Under the pieces are notes generated by a model. That model had not been told where the DNA came from, did not search any database, and saw nothing but the letters and a program-made list of their open reading frames with translations. Below are positions 26,104 to 35,933 of a DNA stretch of 64,000 nt, piece by piece; position 1 is the first letter of the stretch, and every line of letters starts with the position of its first letter. The stretch is from Turicibacter sp. TJ11 (GTDB lineage Bacteria; Bacillota_I; Bacilli_A; MOL361; Turicibacteraceae), in NCBI RefSeq assembly GCF_021497505.1, contig NZ_CP069349.1, positions 1,455,001 to 1,519,000 of the forward strand, in the 5' to 3' direction. The position numbers were made by a program, and so were the translations under genes.

Positions 26104-27217
26104 GTATCCAAAGTTCACCTAACTGTTGATCTTCTATTATATAGGGTTCAAGTTGCGAATATAAGCGGGGACGCTTAATGTATTCATAATAACCGACTTG
26201 TTGACGAATCATACCAAACCACTCTAAAAGTAACAAATATTCTTTTAATGCTTTTAAAGTATCGATTGATTCTTTCAAATGATATCTAACTCTTAATTTA
26301 TGACGTAATTCTGACAACGTAAAAACATCATGTTCTTCATAATCTGACATAATACACAATACCACATATCCCTGCCAAATAAATAACGGTTTATAATAAG
26401 CCTCTCCCTCAATTGGCCACCCAACAACAGATGGAAGAAGTGAAAAATTAATTAAAAACGGAGCACATAATCTTAATAATCCACGTTCATTTCTCTGATA
26501 ACTTAATGACTTTTTGCATCTAAACTGCTGTTTAATGGTTAACCAATCATCTAAATTTTTTGATACGTGATAAGTATCTGTTGAAAGGAGGGAGTTCAGT
26601 GAAAAATCATTTAGTAGGATTTTTTCAACCATTCCTTGAACCTCTTTTTGGCTCAACCAGACGAGATGATTAAATAGCGTCAAGGTTTGAGTAAACGGAT
26701 TAAAGTGAATAATACGACTACCTTTTTGAAGTTTCATCACTTTATTTAATAAGTAAGTTTTTTCACGCGCCTGAATTTCTCCTATGAAAATCCAAATAAC
26801 TTCAATTCCTAACTTTTGATAATCTCTTGTTCGTTCTTCAAATAGTACTTGATCAATCATACTTTTTTGAATTTCTAATACAAATTTCTTACCTTTGTAC
26901 TCAAAGTAAATATCTGCAATCCGATCGATAGAAGGCAATCGATGCTCGATTTTAATCAGTGTCACGCCTTGATCATCAAGCCATTTTTTTAATAGGAATT
27001 TACTTGTGTAATGAGCCTCACTTTCATGATGATGATGGTTAGAATTGCATGATGTCCGATGAGAAAAATGGGCTCTTCGTTTTCTTCCGTGTTTAAAAAT
27101 AACAGCTGCGCCACAGTAAGGACATGTATAGTTAGAAGCTGATTTTAATTGAGAAAAATCAATATTTTTTATTTTTCTTAAATCAATCAATTGATTGTTT
27201 TGTTTTGCGATTAACAT
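26093..27217 (-). CDS. coiA: Competence protein CoiA
   Basis: A 374-residue CoiA-family protein, linked to processing of incoming DNA during transformation. The N-terminal half holds the CPYCGAAVIF zinc-binding-like segment, AHFSHR, and a PD-(D/E)xK nuclease-like region (RIADIYFEYKGKKFVLEIQ, giving D and ExQ). The C-terminal half is helical. The ATG at 27217 with GGGTGAT before it is preferred over the upstream TTG. CoiA suggests potential natural competence, but no other com genes are in the window. Confidence 0.87.
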   Translation of the reverse strand: MLIAKQNNQLIDLRKIKNIDFSQLKSASNYTCPYCGAAVIFKHGRKRRAHFSHRTSCNSNHHHHESEAHYTSKFLLKKWLDDQGVTLIKIEHRLPSIDRIADIYFEYKGKKFVLEIQKSMIDQVLFEERTRDYQKLGIEVIWIFIGEIQAREKTYLLNKVMKLQKGSRIIHFNPFTQTLTLFNHLVWLSQKEVQGMVEKILLNDFSLNSLLSTDTYHVSKNLDDWLTIKQQFRCKKSLSYQRNERGLLRLCAPFLINFSLLPSVVGWPIEGEAYYKPLFIWQGYVVLCIMSDYEEHDVFTLSELRHKLRVRYHLKESIDTLKALKEYLLLLEWFGMIRQQVGYYEYIKRPRLYSQLEPYIIEDQQLGELWIQKN

Positions 27218-27260
27218 ATTATCACCCAATAGATTTTACGTAAACAATGGGTATTTTCCT

Positions 27261-28073
27261 TTAGACTAGTTCTTCTTTTTTCAACAAATGATCTAATTGA
27301 TTCATCATAATGCTAAGAACTTGTAGTAACTGTTTATCACAACGACTGGCATACACAAACAAAAGCTCAATATTTTCTTTCAACATTTTAGGAACAATCC
27401 GACAGGTTTCATCCATCACCTGCAACACTCTTTTCTCAACCGGATTAAACTGTTTATTAAGAGCGAAAATACTATCGATATAGCTAATTAAATAATTATT
27501 GAGTAACGAAATTAAATGAGGAAAATTCCTTCGACTTAAGGCGCGCTCAAATTGATGATAATAACATTTTGATTCCTTTTTTAATTTAGGATAATTGAGC
27601 TGAATAATATTTCGACGTAATTCATCAGGATAAGAGGCTGTGTAGTTTTGTTTGAGTTGATTTAATTTTTCATGTCGATCAAAAATAATGTTCGAATAAT
27701 GAATGAAATAAGCAACTTTAGTCGAATCCTTTTGATTAATGACCGCATCTTTCATCAATTGAATCAGTTTATTTTCAATGTCTTCAAAACAAAAATAACA
27801 AATCGTCATCTCAATACAAAAATCTCTGAGTTGAAAACGATCAGTTTCCACGATATCCGTACCACTTAATTCAATATCATTTGAAAATTTAGTAAGAATT
27901 TCACTTCTCATCTCTTTTGAAATAGGCGCTGTATAATAAACATTTATACTAATATCTGATAGGTCATTTTGATAATTACAAAACTTTGAACCTACCATGG
28001 CGATAGCAGTTACTTGCTCAATTCTTTGAAATTCAGCAATCATACGATGTAAAACTTCATTCACATTAATCAC
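27261..28073 (-). CDS. Nucleotidyltransferase-like protein with altered catalytic motif
   Basis: A protein of about 270 residues with an N-terminal Pol-beta-type nucleotidyltransferase pattern: MVGSKFCNYQNDLSDISINV. The usual GS...SDxD motif here reads SDIS, so the second catalytic aspartate is missing or displaced. The C-terminal half is helical, like DUF4037 or minor aminoglycoside-nucleotidyltransferase relatives. The GTG at 28073 follows GGAAGGGGGGAG; an ATG at 28100 lies upstream of that site. It lies between coiA and spx. Function unknown; an inactive or regulatory copy is possible. Confidence 0.6.
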   Translation of the reverse strand: MINVNEVLHRMIAEFQRIEQVTAIAMVGSKFCNYQNDLSDISINVYYTAPISKEMRSEILTKFSNDIELSGTDIVETDRFQLRDFCIEMTICYFCFEDIENKLIQLMKDAVINQKDSTKVAYFIHYSNIIFDRHEKLNQLKQNYTASYPDELRRNIIQLNYPKLKKESKCYYHQFERALSRRNFPHLISLLNNYLISYIDSIFALNKQFNPVEKRVLQVMDETCRIVPKMLKENIELLFVYASRCDKQLLQVLSIMMNQLDHLLKKEELV

Positions 28074-28242
28074 TGCTCTCCCCCCTTCCTGATGCCACAT
28101 CGTTTTGAAAACATAATAAAAAACAACTATCCATCACTGTTTCTGTTTAGTTGCTTTTTTATGTTAAAGATCACTATTCAAATGTATTCACCTATTGTTA
28201 TAAATATGATTCTTAAAAATCAAAATTTCTACTTTTTTCATA

Positions 28243-28280
28243 AAAAAAGAAGTAACTTGCTGACTTCGTTACTTCTTTTC
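28243..28280 (-). terminator. spx terminator
   Basis: AAGAAGTAAC and GTTACTTCTT arms with a poly-A run on the plus strand, giving the U-tract for minus-strand transcripts. Confidence 0.82.
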
Positions 28281-28302
28281 CTATAAACAGTTAATATTTT
28301 AA

Positions 28303-28767
28303 TTAACCTCTTTTATTTGTACGTTCAATAAAATTATCACTTAAAGCGCGCTCTAGTGCATTAACATACGAACAGTTACAATTATCACAGTTATTGCAAT
28401 AGATCACGTTACGTAATTCGCGTGGTAAGAAACAACGAATTTCTTCATCATTATACCCAACTTGTAAACGATGCTTATCTACAATAATCGGACGGCGTAA
28501 GACACTTGGATTTGCAACAATAAAATCAAGTAATTCATTAATTGTCATTTCATCGGCATCTAAATTATTTTCTTTAAATGCTTTTGAACGCGTTGAAATA
28601 ATATCTTCAAATCCATTCTCTGTTTTTTCTAAAATATGTTTAATGTCTTCGCGTGTAATTTTTGTAACAAATAAATTTTTTTCAATATATTTAATCCCGT
28701 ATTCATCTAACCATTTTTTTGCTTTACGGCAAGATGAACAACTAGGTGATGTATAAATTTCAACCAT
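28303..28767 (-). CDS. spx: Spx/ArsC-family regulator with cysteine-rich tail
   Basis: A 154-residue thioredoxin-fold regulator that binds the RNA polymerase alpha subunit under thiol stress in Firmicutes. The redox switch C10/C13 (SCSSCRKA), G52, and R91/R92 (LRRPII) match Spx. Starting at the second ATG (28767) gives C10/C13 numbering and better spacing from GGAGGG. It is longer than B. subtilis Spx (131) because of a tail with C124, C127, C130 and C132 (CNNCDNCNC). That cluster looks able to bind zinc or another metal and is not in the Spx proteins I know. Confidence 0.88.
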   Translation of the reverse strand: MVEIYTSPSCSSCRKAKKWLDEYGIKYIEKNLFVTKITREDIKHILEKTENGFEDIISTRSKAFKENNLDADEMTINELLDFIVANPSVLRRPIIVDKHRLQVGYNDEEIRCFLPRELRNVIYCNNCDNCNCSYVNALERALSDNFIERTNKRG

Positions 28768-28963
28768 CATATCCCTCCATGACGATAGCGATATTCTATC
28801 TTTTATATTTTACACTACACTCCCATGAGATACAACCTCTTAATACTTACTTTCAGTTTAATTTCAACTCATTTGCATCAAAATTAATCTAAAAAAAGAA
28901 AATGTCTTATATTATTATATTTTGATTTTATCTAAATATAACCTTATCTTCTTAGTAGATATC

Positions 28964-28996
28964 TAAAAAAACTACTAAGGTTTTACCCTTAGTAGT
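28964..28996 (-). terminator. opp operon terminator
   Basis: ACTACTAAGG and CCTTAGTAGT form a perfect 10-bp stem with a 6-nt loop and a seven-base U-tract on the minus strand, just after oppF. Confidence 0.92.
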
Positions 28997-29002
28997 CGAT
29001 AA

Positions 29003-29935
29003 TTAACATTCGCTTTTCCATTGCTTAATTTCTTCATCTGTTCCTAAAACAAAGTGACCTGGAGCAACTTCTGTCCAACTTCCTTTATAATAGTCAACTT
29101 TTGACTTATCATAAACAATACGTTTACGATTACGTTCGTAATCTGGATCAGGAAGCGGAATAGCTGATAATAGTGATCGAGTATATGGGTGAATGGCACG
29201 TTCATAAATATCCTCAGCTGTTCCAAGCTCAACTAAACGCCCTAAATGCATCACACCAATTCGATCAGAAATATATTTTACCATTGATAAGTCATGGGCA
29301 ATAAATAAGTATGTGAGTCCAAACTCTTTTTTTAACGTATTCATTAAGTTAACGACTTGTGCCTGAATCGAAACGTCAAGCGCAGAAATTGGCTCATCGG
29401 CAATAATGAATTCTGGATTTGTAATTAAAGCGCGGGCAATTCCAATACGCTGGCGTTGTCCCCCAGAAAATTCATGCGGATAACGTCCGGCATGATCTTT
29501 ACTTAGCCCAACTGCTTCTAAAATTTTATAAACTTTCTCTTCGCGATCTTTTTTATTTTTTGCTAGTTTATGAATATCAATACCTTCTGCAATGATGTCA
29601 ATGACACGCATACGTGGATTTAAACAAGCCATTGGGTCTTGAAAAATCATTTGAATCTTTTGGCACACATCTGCTTTTTCTTTTTTAGATAACTTCTTAG
29701 CAATATTTTTACCTTTAAAAATGACTTCACCAGCCGTTGGTTGATATAGACGAATAATACTACGACCAGTTGTTGATTTTCCTGATCCAGACTCTCCAAC
29801 TAATCCAAATGTTTCACCTTTATAAATTTGAAATGAAATATCGTCAATAGCTTTAACGGTTGTCTGATGATTAATTTTAAAATATTGTTTTAAATTTTTA
29901 ACTTCTAATAAAACTTCACGTTCTTGATTACTCAT
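29003..29935 (-). CDS. oppF: Oligopeptide ABC transporter ATPase OppF
   Basis: A 310-residue ATPase of the dipeptide/oligopeptide importer. Walker [15 protein letters not shown], signature FSGGQRQRIGIARAL, Walker B FIIADEPISALDVSIQAQ and the C-terminal oligopeptide-family domain are present. ATG 29935 is chosen: AAGGAGGG lies before it and it overlaps the oppD stop by 8 nt, a sign of coupled translation. It completes the order oppA-B-C-D-F reading along the minus strand. Confidence 0.95.
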   Translation of the reverse strand: MSNQEREVLLEVKNLKQYFKINHQTTVKAIDDISFQIYKGETFGLVGESGSGKSTTGRSIIRLYQPTAGEVIFKGKNIAKKLSKKEKADVCQKIQMIFQDPMACLNPRMRVIDIIAEGIDIHKLAKNKKDREEKVYKILEAVGLSKDHAGRYPHEFSGGQRQRIGIARALITNPEFIIADEPISALDVSIQAQVVNLMNTLKKEFGLTYLFIAHDLSMVKYISDRIGVMHLGRLVELGTAEDIYERAIHPYTRSLLSAIPLPDPDYERNRKRIVYDKSKVDYYKGSWTEVAPGHFVLGTDEEIKQWKSEC

Positions 29936-30977
29936 GCGCATACCCTCCTTTTTGACGAAGACGTAAAACCGCATCTGGTGGCGTAACTTTTGGTGCTTGT
30001 TCATGTAACAGCCAAGTTGCAGCATAATGTGTCTCACTTACTTTAAACATCGGAGGCTGTTCCTCAAAATCAATATTTAACGCATATTCGCTACGGAATG
30101 CAAAAGCATCTCCTTTAGGTGGTGTCAGTAAGTTAGGTGGAGTTCCTGGAATAGCGTAAAGTAATTCATCATTTGTATCTAAATCAGGCATTGAGGCAAG
30201 TAATCCCCATGTATATGGATGACATGGATTATAAAAAATTTCATTACTTGTTCCAATTTCACAAACTCGTCCAGCATACATCACCGCTACACGATCCGCA
30301 ACATTGGCAACGACTCCTAAGTCATGGGTAATAAAAATGACAGCTACGTTTGTTTTTTGTTGTAAATCTTTAATTAATTCTAAAATTTGAGCTTGAATAG
30401 TTACATCAAGTGCTGTTGTCGGTTCATCACAAATTAACACACGTGGATTACAAGCTAGAGCAATAGCGATAACGATACGTTGGCGCATCCCACCAGAAAA
30501 TTGATGTGGATACTGTTTCATACGTTTAGCTGGATCTGTAATTCCAACTAGGCGAATTAATTCCTCAGCTTTTACCTTAGCTTCTGCTTTCGTGCAACCT
30601 TGATGTTTCATAATAGGTTCCATAATTTGACGACCAACCGTCATCGTTGGATTTAATGATGTCATTGGATCTTGAAAGACCATCGCAATTTCTTTTCCAC
30701 GAATTTGATGATAATCATGTTCAGATAATTTTGCTAAATCGATTTCTTCACCATTTTCTTTTGTATATAAAATACTTCCATCTGTAACTTTTCCGTTTTC
30801 AGCTAATATCCCCATAATCGCTTTAGAAGCTACAGATTTTCCTGATCCTGATTCTCCAACAATTGCTAGAGTCTCCCCTTCATTTAAAGTAAAGCTCACA
30901 CCACGAACCGCAGAGACAGGACCTGCAAATGTATCGAATGTGATATTTAAATTATTTACATCTAAGATTTTCTTCAT
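29928..30977 (-). CDS. oppD: Oligopeptide ABC transporter ATPase OppD
   Basis: A 349-residue ATPase paired with OppF. Walker [14 protein letters not shown] (residues about 40-52), signature [15 protein letters not shown], Walker [17 protein letters not shown] and the C-terminal oligopeptide-type extension with [12 protein letters not shown]. In this family the extension often binds an iron-sulfur cluster through cysteines; no obvious four-cysteine set is visible here. It starts 20 bp after oppC. Confidence 0.95.
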   Translation of the reverse strand: MKKILDVNNLNITFDTFAGPVSAVRGVSFTLNEGETLAIVGESGSGKSVASKAIMGILAENGKVTDGSILYTKENGEEIDLAKLSEHDYHQIRGKEIAMVFQDPMTSLNPTMTVGRQIMEPIMKHQGCTKAEAKVKAEELIRLVGITDPAKRMKQYPHQFSGGMRQRIVIAIALACNPRVLICDEPTTALDVTIQAQILELIKDLQQKTNVAVIFITHDLGVVANVADRVAVMYAGRVCEIGTSNEIFYNPCHPYTWGLLASMPDLDTNDELLYAIPGTPPNLLTPPKGDAFAFRSEYALNIDFEEQPPMFKVSETHYAATWLLHEQAPKVTPPDAVLRLRQKGGYAHE

Positions 30978-30997
30978 GTCTCATCACCGTCTCTTTC

Positions 30998-32437
30998 TTA
31001 TTTTCCGCGTAAACGTGGATCTAACGCATCACGAAGTCCATTTGCAAATAAGTTAATTGCTAACATTAAATAAATCATAAAGAAGGCTGGTACAAATAAT
31101 AAGTACGCATAAAATGTCATTTTACTTGTTCCATCACTTAATAAAACTCCTAGTGAAGACATTGGAATTGGTAAACCTAATCCAATAAATGATAACATCG
31201 CTTCTGTTGCAATAGCTGCAGGAATTGAGAATGTCGCCATGACAACTAATTGACCAATAATATTTGGGAATAAGTGTTTAAAAATAATACGTGTGCTACT
31301 TGCTCCAAGTGTTGTTGAAGCCATAACGAACTCTTGATCCTTTAATTTTAAATATTGTGCACGAACGACACGAGCAACTGAAATCCATCCTGTTAAACTC
31401 ATCGCTGTAATTAAGATAATAAATGATCCTGTAACCCCTGATAATTTAACATGGAATAAATTTTGAATTCCGGTTAAGAATGTTTCCTTCGCAGCAATAA
31501 AGATAATTAAAATAACGGTTGTTGGAACTGAACCTAAAATTTCAGTAATACGCATCATGATATTATCAATCGCCGTTCCTCCATAAAATCCAGCAATTGA
31601 ACCATATAAAATACCAATTGTGAAATCAATAAGTAATGATAAAATTCCGATTAATAATGAAACTTGAACACCTGTCCATAAACGCGTCCACACGTCAAAT
31701 CCTAACTCATCTGTTCCAAAGTAGAAGTATAAGTGCTCCACATTTTTTAATGCATAAGCATTTACTTTTACTTTAATCATTTGAATACCTTGTGTATCAA
31801 ATTCTGTTGAACTTAAAATAAATGATTCTAAGTTATGATAAGGTGAATAATCACTCATTAATTCAGTGACCGATACAGTTTCAGTTGATGATGATCCACG
31901 CAATTGAATCGTAATGACCATCTCTTCACCTTTACCAGACCAATCAATAATGTCGTAATCATTTGGATGATATTTGATTCCTAAAGCTTCAACAAACTCT
32001 TTTTTTGTTAAAGGTGTGTTGAGTGCACTAACGTCTTGTGGTAACGAATTCCCTACGAATAAATCAAAAGATGTCATATGCTTCATGCTTGTTCCGTCAA
32101 AAATCCCTAAATTTTCAAGACCTGGTACACGTGGTGGTAAATAACTTAAACGTGTTTTTTCAATTTGCGCTCCTGTCTCAGGATCGATTAAAACTGGTGT
32201 TTGATTGTATTTTACATTTTCACCGTTTGCATGTTTTGGACCAACTAACGGTGCTAAAAATGAACAAATCACTAATAGTGCGATGGCATACATTGAAATT
32301 AATGCCGCTTTATTTTGTCTTAAGCGACGCCATGCATCTTGCCAGAAATTTAAACTTTCTGTTTGAATACTATCGCCTTGACCTTGATAGTTTTGGGCTA
32401 ATTCAAATAATCTTGGATCATATTTTTTGTGACTCAT
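30998..32437 (-). CDS. oppC: Oligopeptide permease OppC with large extracytoplasmic insert
   Basis: A 479-residue inner permease, clearly longer than the usual 300-345. One helix near residues 40-60 is followed by an extracytoplasmic insert of about 180 residues (about 65-245), then the standard five-helix core. The EAA loop motif (ASTTLGASSTRIIFKHLFPN) is present near residue 380. It would form the translocation channel with OppB. The start codon overlaps the oppB stop. The insert may contact the substrate-binding protein OppA, itself enlarged; that is inference. Confidence 0.93.
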   Translation of the reverse strand: MSHKKYDPRLFELAQNYQGQGDSIQTESLNFWQDAWRRLRQNKAALISMYAIALLVICSFLAPLVGPKHANGENVKYNQTPVLIDPETGAQIEKTRLSYLPPRVPGLENLGIFDGTSMKHMTSFDLFVGNSLPQDVSALNTPLTKKEFVEALGIKYHPNDYDIIDWSGKGEEMVITIQLRGSSSTETVSVTELMSDYSPYHNLESFILSSTEFDTQGIQMIKVKVNAYALKNVEHLYFYFGTDELGFDVWTRLWTGVQVSLLIGILSLLIDFTIGILYGSIAGFYGGTAIDNIMMRITEILGSVPTTVILIIFIAAKETFLTGIQNLFHVKLSGVTGSFIILITAMSLTGWISVARVVRAQYLKLKDQEFVMASTTLGASSTRIIFKHLFPNIIGQLVVMATFSIPAAIATEAMLSFIGLGLPIPMSSLGVLLSDGTSKMTFYAYLLFVPAFFMIYLMLAINLFANGLRDALDPRLRGK

Positions 32438-33396
32438 TATTTTCCACCTCCAGCTAAACGAATACGAGGATCGATGACACCATATAGTAAGTCAATGATT
32501 AAAATAACAACTACATATAAGAATGCATAGAAGAATGCAATTCCTAACGTTAAAAACTGATCAGTCATTGTGACTGAATTTAATAATAATTGGCTAAGAC
32601 CTGGTACTCCAAAAAATTGTTCAATAACTAAACTTCCTGTCATAATTGAAACAACCATTGGCCCTACAACTGTAATAACTGGAATTAATGCATTTCTTAA
32701 AGCATGCTGAATAATAACCTGTGATTTTGTTAATCCTTTGGCACGAGCTAATAAAATATAGTCCGTATTTAATACCTCGATTAATTCAGAACGCATATAG
32801 CGCATTAATGAAGCAATCACCGGAACAGCTAATGAAATAGATGGTAATAATAAAGACTTCATCTCATCCCATACTGTAATTCCACGAAGTTCATTAGCTG
32901 GTTGATAAAGAACAGGTAACCATCCTAACTTATTACAAATAAAATATTGTAAAAAAGCGGCTAATACAAAGGATGGAATTGAAACACCTAGTACTGAAAT
33001 AACTGTAATTGTATGATCAGCCCATGAATTACGTTTCATTGCTGCAATCGCACCAGAAGTTGTTCCGACAAGGATTCCAATTAATAAAGCTAACATTCCT
33101 GGTTTAATCGTATAAGGAATTCGAGTTAAAACTAAGTCAGTAACCTCTTGATTCTGTAATTTGAATGAAATGCCGAAATCTCCTTTTAATACACCTTGCA
33201 TATAGCGAATGTACTGAGTTGGAACGGGATCGTTTAATCCATACTTTTCCTCTAAGATTGTTTTTTGTGCCTCGGTCATTTTCTCACCGTCAAATGGACT
33301 TCCTGGCATTAATTGAAGTAATAAAAAGTTAACTGTTAAAACTAGAAATAACGTAATAATCAAATAACCTAGACGCTTTAAAATATACTTAAACAT
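32437..33396 (-). CDS. oppB: Oligopeptide permease OppB
   Basis: A 319-residue permease with six predicted helices. It has the family start YLIITLFLVLTVNFLLLQLMPG-like region and the EAA motif RAKGLTKSQVIIQHALRNAL. With OppC it forms the membrane channel. It starts 321 bp downstream of oppA, after a hairpin that may lower transcription of oppBCDF relative to oppA. Confidence 0.95.
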   Translation of the reverse strand: MFKYILKRLGYLIITLFLVLTVNFLLLQLMPGSPFDGEKMTEAQKTILEEKYGLNDPVPTQYIRYMQGVLKGDFGISFKLQNQEVTDLVLTRIPYTIKPGMLALLIGILVGTTSGAIAAMKRNSWADHTITVISVLGVSIPSFVLAAFLQYFICNKLGWLPVLYQPANELRGITVWDEMKSLLLPSISLAVPVIASLMRYMRSELIEVLNTDYILLARAKGLTKSQVIIQHALRNALIPVITVVGPMVVSIMTGSLVIEQFFGVPGLSQLLLNSVTMTDQFLTLGIAFFYAFLYVVVILIIDLLYGVIDPRIRLAGGGK

Positions 33397-33716
33397 GATT
33401 AACCTCCCCTTCCGGATTATCTTTTTTTCTTACTGTTGTTTTCTCACCTTAATAAAAGATAGATTTAAAAAATTAATAAAGTTATTGGGATTGTTTAAAT
33501 CTATTTTTTATATTGTTTCGTCATCTTTTTCCTACCTCTTTATTTACGATAATGTTAAATAGAGGGTAAGATCCCCATTGACTACTTATGCTTTTCTCTT
33601 GATCATTAGATAATTATAAAAAAAACATCACGTTTTTACTCATGATTTTATGTATTAGGGTAAACAAGCATAAGACTAAAGTTAGCCTTATGCTTGTAAT
33701 ACCACGTATTTTTCAA
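33397..33716. other. oppA-oppB intergenic region with attenuator-like hairpin
   Basis: 320 bp without a gene. ACAAGCATAAG and CTTATGCTTGT (about 33664-33698) form an 11-bp stem 20 bp after oppA, with only a weak T-run on the minus strand. This resembles the partial terminator often seen after opp binding-protein genes. No other structure is evident. Confidence 0.6.
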
Positions 33717-35660
33717 TTATTCTTTAATATCAACCCATTTGAAGAAGTAGTCTGGTCCGACTGCTTGTGGCCAATAATTAACTAACTTTAAACTACGTAG
33801 ACTTACTGTTCCTTTTTGATATAAAGGAATTAATGCTTGATCTTGCCCTAATAAAATATTTTCTGATTCAACTAAAGCTTCCCAACGTGCTTCATAATCA
33901 GTCGCTAAAGATCCTGATTTTGAATCATTAACTAATTGATCATACTCACTATTTGAATATCCTAAATTATTATGTCCTCCACCAGTTACAAACATATCTA
34001 AGAACGTCATTGGATCCGCATAATCTGGACTCCATCCTGAGAACGCTAATTCATAGTTTCCTTCTTCAACACGTGCTAATTTTTCTGGGAATGGAACAGG
34101 TTGTACTGTAATACTTAATCCAAACTCTCCAAATGCAGCATTTAAATCATTTTGAATCGCTGATGCCATTTTGATCGCTGTATCTCCTGTTTGAATTAAT
34201 AATTCTAAGTCAATTGCTCCAGTTACTCCCGTTTCAGCAACGGCTTCTTGCCATAACTTTTTAGCTTCTTCTACATTATAAGTATTGAATGCTGAATAAG
34301 TCGAACGGAAATCTTGTCCTTCAAACTTTGTTCCTTCAGGTCCGTAAGCAAAGTCTTTAGGTACTAAATAATCCGCTACGGTTGATCCATTTGCTAATAC
34401 ATCATCTGTGATAAATGATTTATCAATTGCCATGTTAATCGCTTTACGAGCTTTAACATTTGATAATAACTTAATCTCTGGCGTCATAGCACCATTACCT
34501 TGATTCACCTCTAAGTAGAAGACTCCTGCATCACCTTCAGCTACTGCATCTGCACGTGAACCGTATGTTGAAACGTTATTACCGTTTAATCCAACCGTCA
34601 TAATTGAACCATCTGTATATAAGCTAATTGCTGTATTGTTATCAACATTTTCAATGACTGTGAAATCGATGGCATCTAAAGCAACGGTGTCAGCATCCCA
34701 ATATGATTGATTTTTAGTTAAATAAAAACTACTTGAGATTTCCCACTCTGTAAATAAGAATGGTCCATTGTATAAGTATTTATCGACACTTGTTCCAAAT
34801 TTATCTTCTGTTACTTCATTAACAAAAGCTTCATTTACTGGATAAAAAGCAGGAAACGCCATTAATGATAAGAAATATGGAGTTGGTGTTTGTAACTTAA
34901 CTTCTAATGTATACTCATCAATTGCGCTAAATCCTAATCCTTCAATTAATTGTTGCATATTTGTATTTGCGTCTTCTACTGATGCAAATCCTAATGCTAA
35001 AATAGCTTCTTCAGCTGATTTAATGCTTGCTTCTAAAGCAGCTTTAGCTTCCTCATACTGCTCTTGAGCTGTTCCTGTTTCACCATCTTCATAGTTTTCA
35101 ACTTTTAAAGAAGCTAACTCTTTTGAGTTTGTATTATAAGAAACTAAGTTAGATGCTAATCCTAACGCATCACCCGCTCCTTCAATTCCTGCTGTTTCAA
35201 GCATGAAATTATATTCTGCACCACTTTGTGGATCGATTAATTTCGTCCAAGAATAAACAAAATCGTTTGCTGTCACTGGTGCATACTCTGTTCCATCTGA
35301 TTTGACCCACTTAGCATCTTTATTTAAGTGGAATGTATATGTTAATCCATCTTCCGAAACATCCCATGACTCTGCAACTCCTGGTTTAATGTCTCCATTT
35401 TCCCCAAAGACAACTAAACCTTCTAAAATATTTCCGATCATTAAGAATGAAACTGAATCTGTTGCCTTCCATGGCACTAGACTTTTAATGTTTGAAGTTT
35501 GTAATAATTTTAAAACTTTATTTGAGCCCGTCTCACTCGTGCTCGGTGTGTCTTGATTTTCTGTACCTGACTGATGCCCTGCATCATTCCCACTCGAACA
35601 AGCAACAAGTCCAAAGGCACAAAAAGCTGCAGCAAAAATGCTTACTAATTTCTTATTCAT
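33717..35660 (-). CDS. oppA: Oligopeptide-binding lipoprotein OppA
   Basis: A 647-residue extracellular substrate-binding protein. A lipoprotein signal with lipobox LVAC (C21) is followed by the SBP family 5 fold (KVLKLLQTSNIKSLVPW, TYTFHLNKDAKWVKSDGTEY). It is about 80-100 residues longer than common OppA proteins, partly from a charged helical segment near 185-245 (EEAKAALEASIKSAEEAILA). It captures peptides for OppBCDF. First gene of the operon. Confidence 0.95.
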   Translation of the reverse strand: MNKKLVSIFAAAFCAFGLVACSSGNDAGHQSGTENQDTPSTSETGSNKVLKLLQTSNIKSLVPWKATDSVSFLMIGNILEGLVVFGENGDIKPGVAESWDVSEDGLTYTFHLNKDAKWVKSDGTEYAPVTANDFVYSWTKLIDPQSGAEYNFMLETAGIEGAGDALGLASNLVSYNTNSKELASLKVENYEDGETGTAQEQYEEAKAALEASIKSAEEAILALGFASVEDANTNMQQLIEGLGFSAIDEYTLEVKLQTPTPYFLSLMAFPAFYPVNEAFVNEVTEDKFGTSVDKYLYNGPFLFTEWEISSSFYLTKNQSYWDADTVALDAIDFTVIENVDNNTAISLYTDGSIMTVGLNGNNVSTYGSRADAVAEGDAGVFYLEVNQGNGAMTPEIKLLSNVKARKAINMAIDKSFITDDVLANGSTVADYLVPKDFAYGPEGTKFEGQDFRSTYSAFNTYNVEEAKKLWQEAVAETGVTGAIDLELLIQTGDTAIKMASAIQNDLNAAFGEFGLSITVQPVPFPEKLARVEEGNYELAFSGWSPDYADPMTFLDMFVTGGGHNNLGYSNSEYDQLVNDSKSGSLATDYEARWEALVESENILLGQDQALIPLYQKGTVSLRSLKLVNYWPQAVGPDYFFKWVDIKE

Positions 35661-35933
35661 ATGTTTGCCCCCTTAATATTTTACCTTTTTTGGTATATTT
35701 TGTATTATTTTTCAAATACTTGTTAATATTTTATATCCGTATTTCATATTTGTAAATGAAAACTTTTATTTGTAAGCGCTATATTTTTGGTTTATACACT
35801 TTTAAAGTATAAAATAAGAGAATAATCTCCATAATATATTCATTTTTTACTTTTTATTTTATGTTTCGTTTTCAACATTTAATTCCAAATATAAATCTGA
35901 TATAATTAGTAAAAAATCTTAGGTGGTGGGAAT
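35661..35933. other. Divergent promoter region oppA / DUF3899 gene
   Basis: A 273-bp AT-rich gap holding both promoters. TGTAAGCGCTATAT (35771-35784) resembles a cre site (one mismatch in the conserved positions, by eye). No gene or repeat is seen. Confidence 0.4.

Noticed and set aside
29936-30037. Long OppF start overlapping oppD by over 100 bp
   Set aside because: The ATG at 29935 has a ribosome site and an 8-nt overlap typical of coupled genes.
35771-35784. cre site upstream of oppA
   Set aside because: Only a partial match and not tied to a clear promoter; left as a remark rather than a site.
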